In this document: positions 61,173 through 64,000 of the stretch, piece after piece
Layout: each line of letters opens with the position of its first letter
Position numbering within the stretch: the first letter of the stretch is position 1
Assembly (NCBI GenBank): GCA_013397695.1
Contig: VYZI01000391.1
Location: forward strand, 103,583 to 167,582
Reading direction: 5' to 3'
DNA length: 64,000 bases
DNA from: Centropus unirufus
Taxonomy: Eukaryota > Chordata > Aves > Cuculiformes > Centropidae
The notes under the pieces: generated by a model
Database searches by the model: none
Seen by the model: only the letters and a program-made list of their open reading frames with translations
Told to the model about the DNA's origin: nothing
Program-made: the position numbers and the translations under genes

Positions 61173-63493
61173 TGAACTATGCAGTAGAATTTCTTGTATT
61201 TTGCCCAGAAAAATGTTAATTGCTTCCTTAGCTTAAGAAATATTCATTTAGAAGGGCAGAGGAGGTCAGTGATTTCATTTTATGAGAAATATGCTCTATG
61301 TCTGCTTCAGGCTGGCTTTGCTTTGACCCTACCTCCCTTTCCTAGCTGTTAGCCAGCTGCTCTGTTCTTACTTTGCATGGATGCAGCAAATCCTTAGAAA
61401 TCTGATTAAAAAATAGCTTTGTCACAGCTGTCAGACATGTAAAATGCCTGATAGGGATGTATATTAAAGACCTAGCAGTTTTAAGTGTAAGTGCACTTAG
61501 TCCTAGGAATTAATGAGGTAACATCGTTTATACAACATATCAGGTTGCACTTGCATTCCAGACTTCAATGAGATCTATCCATTTCATATCAATGTGAAAC
61601 TCTATATCAGTATTTATAATGTTTACATTCATGCCATTCCTCAAAACTTTATTTGGGGTAAAAAATTTTTCATTGCGTTCCAAATTTCAGTGCAGAACAC
61701 ATATAAGCTGTATCTTTCACAGTGCATTTTCTTAGTTCTCATTATAACAGAGCAATCCACAGACCAGGCTATAACCCCAAGAATTCAATACTGCATTTAA
61801 CATGGTTAATGCGGTAGAAATAACCAAAGCATGTGTTTCACAAACAAACAAAAAATTCATTTGCTTACTTTCAGTGATGAAACTATGGCTCAACTCAAAC
61901 CCAATGAAAATCCTAAGCATTGGTACTCTTTCTAAAAAATGGGTTAATAATCTCTAAGTCCCTTAAATATTCAAAAAAACTTTACTCTTGGCCTGAATAA
62001 ACACAATATATTTTATAGACATTCCGCAAGGGACAGAATGAGATTAAAAAACAACAAAATTACTTCCTCATCTGCGATCTGCATTTTAATTATATATATA
62101 TGTATTACAGTAAGTTAATAATGAAGAGATACCATTATGAAAGTCCCTTGATGTGCACACATCATTTCAATGACTGTCAATGAAAGTTACTTACTCAACC
62201 CAGAGATAGAAGAAAAAACCCTCTTCTGATTCTGAAACATTTTAGTCCACAGTAAACATGGAGATATTTACACACACAAACAGGTTCAGGCTTTACTAGT
62301 TAGCTGATCAGAGCCGTACTTAAACAGGGTAGGCAAACTTGATAGCACCAGTTAGTTTGGAGACACTGAAATTTCAAAATAAGAATGTGATTGTTCAGAG
62401 CTTTATAAAATTTGCAAAAAGCAGTTACAGAGTGATTCAGCCACATTTTTAATACCTCTCTAGTAAGCACATTATAATGTTCAATATAATTTATTTTTCC
62501 TGAATGGATCATTTGTAATTTGAATACAGCACATTGTCTTTTTGTTCTTTATAAAAGTAACCCAACCAAACCTAATCACTATCTACAAGGGATGTTTCGA
62601 TAATAACATTAGGTCTGGGGGTTTTATCACAATTATTGCATTCAAGCTGAGATCAAAAGTTAACTCTTGATGTGTTCCACAGTTGTTCATAATTTCAGCC
62701 CATTGACTGAGCTATAGATCAAAGCTACAATTTCTCTCTGATTAAGAAAAAAAGGAGTGCCTTACTTATTTCCTCATCATTGATTAATCCTGGGTGTAAT
62801 TGATGTTTAATAGCTGCATTGTTCCAGTGCATGTACATTTTGACCTTGTTAAAATAAACCTATACTTCAATGGTATTATGAATGTCGTCTACTGGAAGAA
62901 TCTTCTGGTATTTAGGGAGAAAGGGAGTGCCTCTATTTGCTAATAACAATTGGAATTTAGCGCTCCTAAAACCATTGTGCCTATGCCAGTACACGTTTAC
63001 TCATAAAGTATTTAGAAATTTCCATTAGTACACTAGGATAAAAAAAATCCACCTCTAAATTTGGATAAAAATGAAAATAATAAAAACAGTAACAAAACAA
63101 ATAGGAATAATGATTTTTTTTTGTATGGTAGCGCAGATGTAATTATTAGTGCATTCTCAAACCATAAGGAGGTGCAAATTTCTTTGGCATCTCCAAATTT
63201 TAAACAAAAGTATATAAGTGACCTTCAGCATCTGCTTTCATTGTGCTATGTAGCAGCAATATTAAGAATTAGCATTGCTCTTCAGCAGCTGCACCCATTA
63301 CTTCCTCAAGGGCTTGATGAACACAGGTGAAATCTCTCACAGGCAGAACGACCGTGATGCTAATCTGTCTCATGCTGCCAATGAGAGGCTGTCCTTGGCT
63401 GGGAGTGAAGTATGTGCAACGGGCTTGGAATTTATCTAAAGACATATTAAATACCATGATTTTTAAAAGTGACTTTAGACACAAAACTGAAAG
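61173..63493. other. Unique non-coding DNA
   Basis: No gene recognised. A TA run lies at 62090-62103, and a candidate conserved stretch at 62630-62900 is listed separately. The 89-codon frame at 63061-63330 is rich in Asn/Lys at its start from AT-rich DNA and is not convincing. Confidence 0.5.
62630..62900. promoter_or_regulatory. Candidate conserved non-coding element
   Basis: A repeat-free stretch carries GATCAAAAG (about 62651), AGATCAAAGC (about 62717, TCF/LEF type), GATTAATCC (about 62782, OTX/PITX type) and nearby GTAATTGATG. The motif grouping resembles a developmental enhancer. It is inferred from motif appearance only. Confidence 0.22.
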
Positions 63494-63622
63494 TGCCCCA
63501 TATTACAGCTGGAAAATGATGCATAGATACTGTGATTGACTTTGCTAAAGTCAGGAAAAGATTTAGTAGCACACCTCAAAACAGCAGATTTCAAATCCTA
63601 TATTGTAATCACTAGTTTCCTT
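63494..63622 (+). repeat. MIR-like ancient amniote SINE relic
   Basis: 'GCCCCATATTACAGCTGG', 'GATGCATAGATACTGTGATT', 'GACTTTGCTAAAGTCA', 'AGCAGATTTCAAATCC' and 'GTAATCACTAGTTTCC' follow the order of old amniote MIR-type SINEs (roughly 'ccccattttacagatgg', 'gaggcacagagaggtta', 'gacttgcccaaggtca', 'gaattgaaccc', 'taaccactagacc'). The match extends to the 3' 'cactag' end, which makes this the most complete relic of its kind here. The 70-codon frame at 63327-63539 overlaps its start and is not a gene. Confidence 0.55.
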
Positions 63623-64000
63623 TTCCTCTGCCAGGCAACTGTCTCTGGGGGAAAAGAAGATTTGAGGATACAGGGGAAGGAGACATTTTCTAGTCAACAC
63701 TGATGAAATCAGGTAAAATACTATACTCACGCTGCTCTATATTGGATAGAAAACCTGCTGTGTTTATCTAGATATAAACATCGTCTAACAGTTATTTCTG
63801 GCAGAAATTTACAGTTTCTTCTGCCACCTTTCCTCAGAGAGAGAAATCCTTTCTTTCATATTATTACCTTACTTATAAAGTGTATTGCCAGCCCACCCAG
63901 CAAGTTTCTTGGTTAATTATAAGTTGTACGATATTTCTGGCAGCAGAGACAAATATTCTCCTACTGTCAGTGGGAAATTAACAATCTCTTCCATTAGCAA

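Noticed and set aside
63061..63330. 89-codon frame as a small gene
   Set aside because: AT-rich start with Asn/Lys runs, no motif and no promoter or splice context.
1..64000. CRISPR array, tRNA, rRNA, bacterial operon or phage system
   Set aside because: No regularly spaced repeats, no cloverleaf-type sequence noticed, no coding density; the CR1 elements and LTRs indicate vertebrate DNA.

Overview
The window is non-coding, AT-rich vertebrate DNA, most likely from a bird and most likely part of a large intergenic or intronic gene desert. The bird call rests on repeats. There are several CR1 non-LTR retrotransposon fragments, three with the characteristic short ATTCTATGA-type 3' tail. There are also two solo LTRs whose layout matches LTR families I know from bird genomes. 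No protein-coding gene, rRNA, tRNA or CRISPR array could be supported. The longest reading frames are about 60 to 143 codons and none shows a recognisable domain, so I treat nearly all of them as chance. There is no operon, ribosome binding site or bacterial terminator to find in this kind of DNA.

Layout. 1-7587 is mostly unique DNA with a CA-rich patch open in two frames (4700-5120) and a small ancient SINE relic (5397-5455). A CR1 fragment lies at 7588-8240. From 8241 to 18229 the DNA is largely unique, with a possible isolated exon on the minus strand (about 8966-9248), a dense CpG patch (13005-13156) and a MIR-like relic near 16080. Two GC-richer blocks that look like old LTRs lie at 18230-18890 and about 21300-21862; the second is followed by a CR1 tail. 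21951-32406 is unique DNA with one CR1 3' end (26021-26228) and a MIR relic (28195-28305). 32407-36690 holds three CR1 pieces, including a fairly long one at 33445-34375 and a very decayed one at 36534-36690. 36691-44639 has small duplications but no transposon I recognise. A minus-strand solo LTR (44640-45125) and a plus-strand solo LTR of the same general type (50863-51433) flank about 5.7 kb of mostly unique DNA. From 56769 on there are two minus-strand CR1 fragments, a G-quadruplex-type run, two MIR-like relics and one plus-strand CR1 tail.

Nothing here forms a pathway or a working system. What can be learned is repeat history (CR1 of several ages, solo LTRs, ancient amniote SINE relics) plus a few unique stretches that deserve a cross-species conservation check. 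All family assignments come from recalled sequence patterns, not from a database search.
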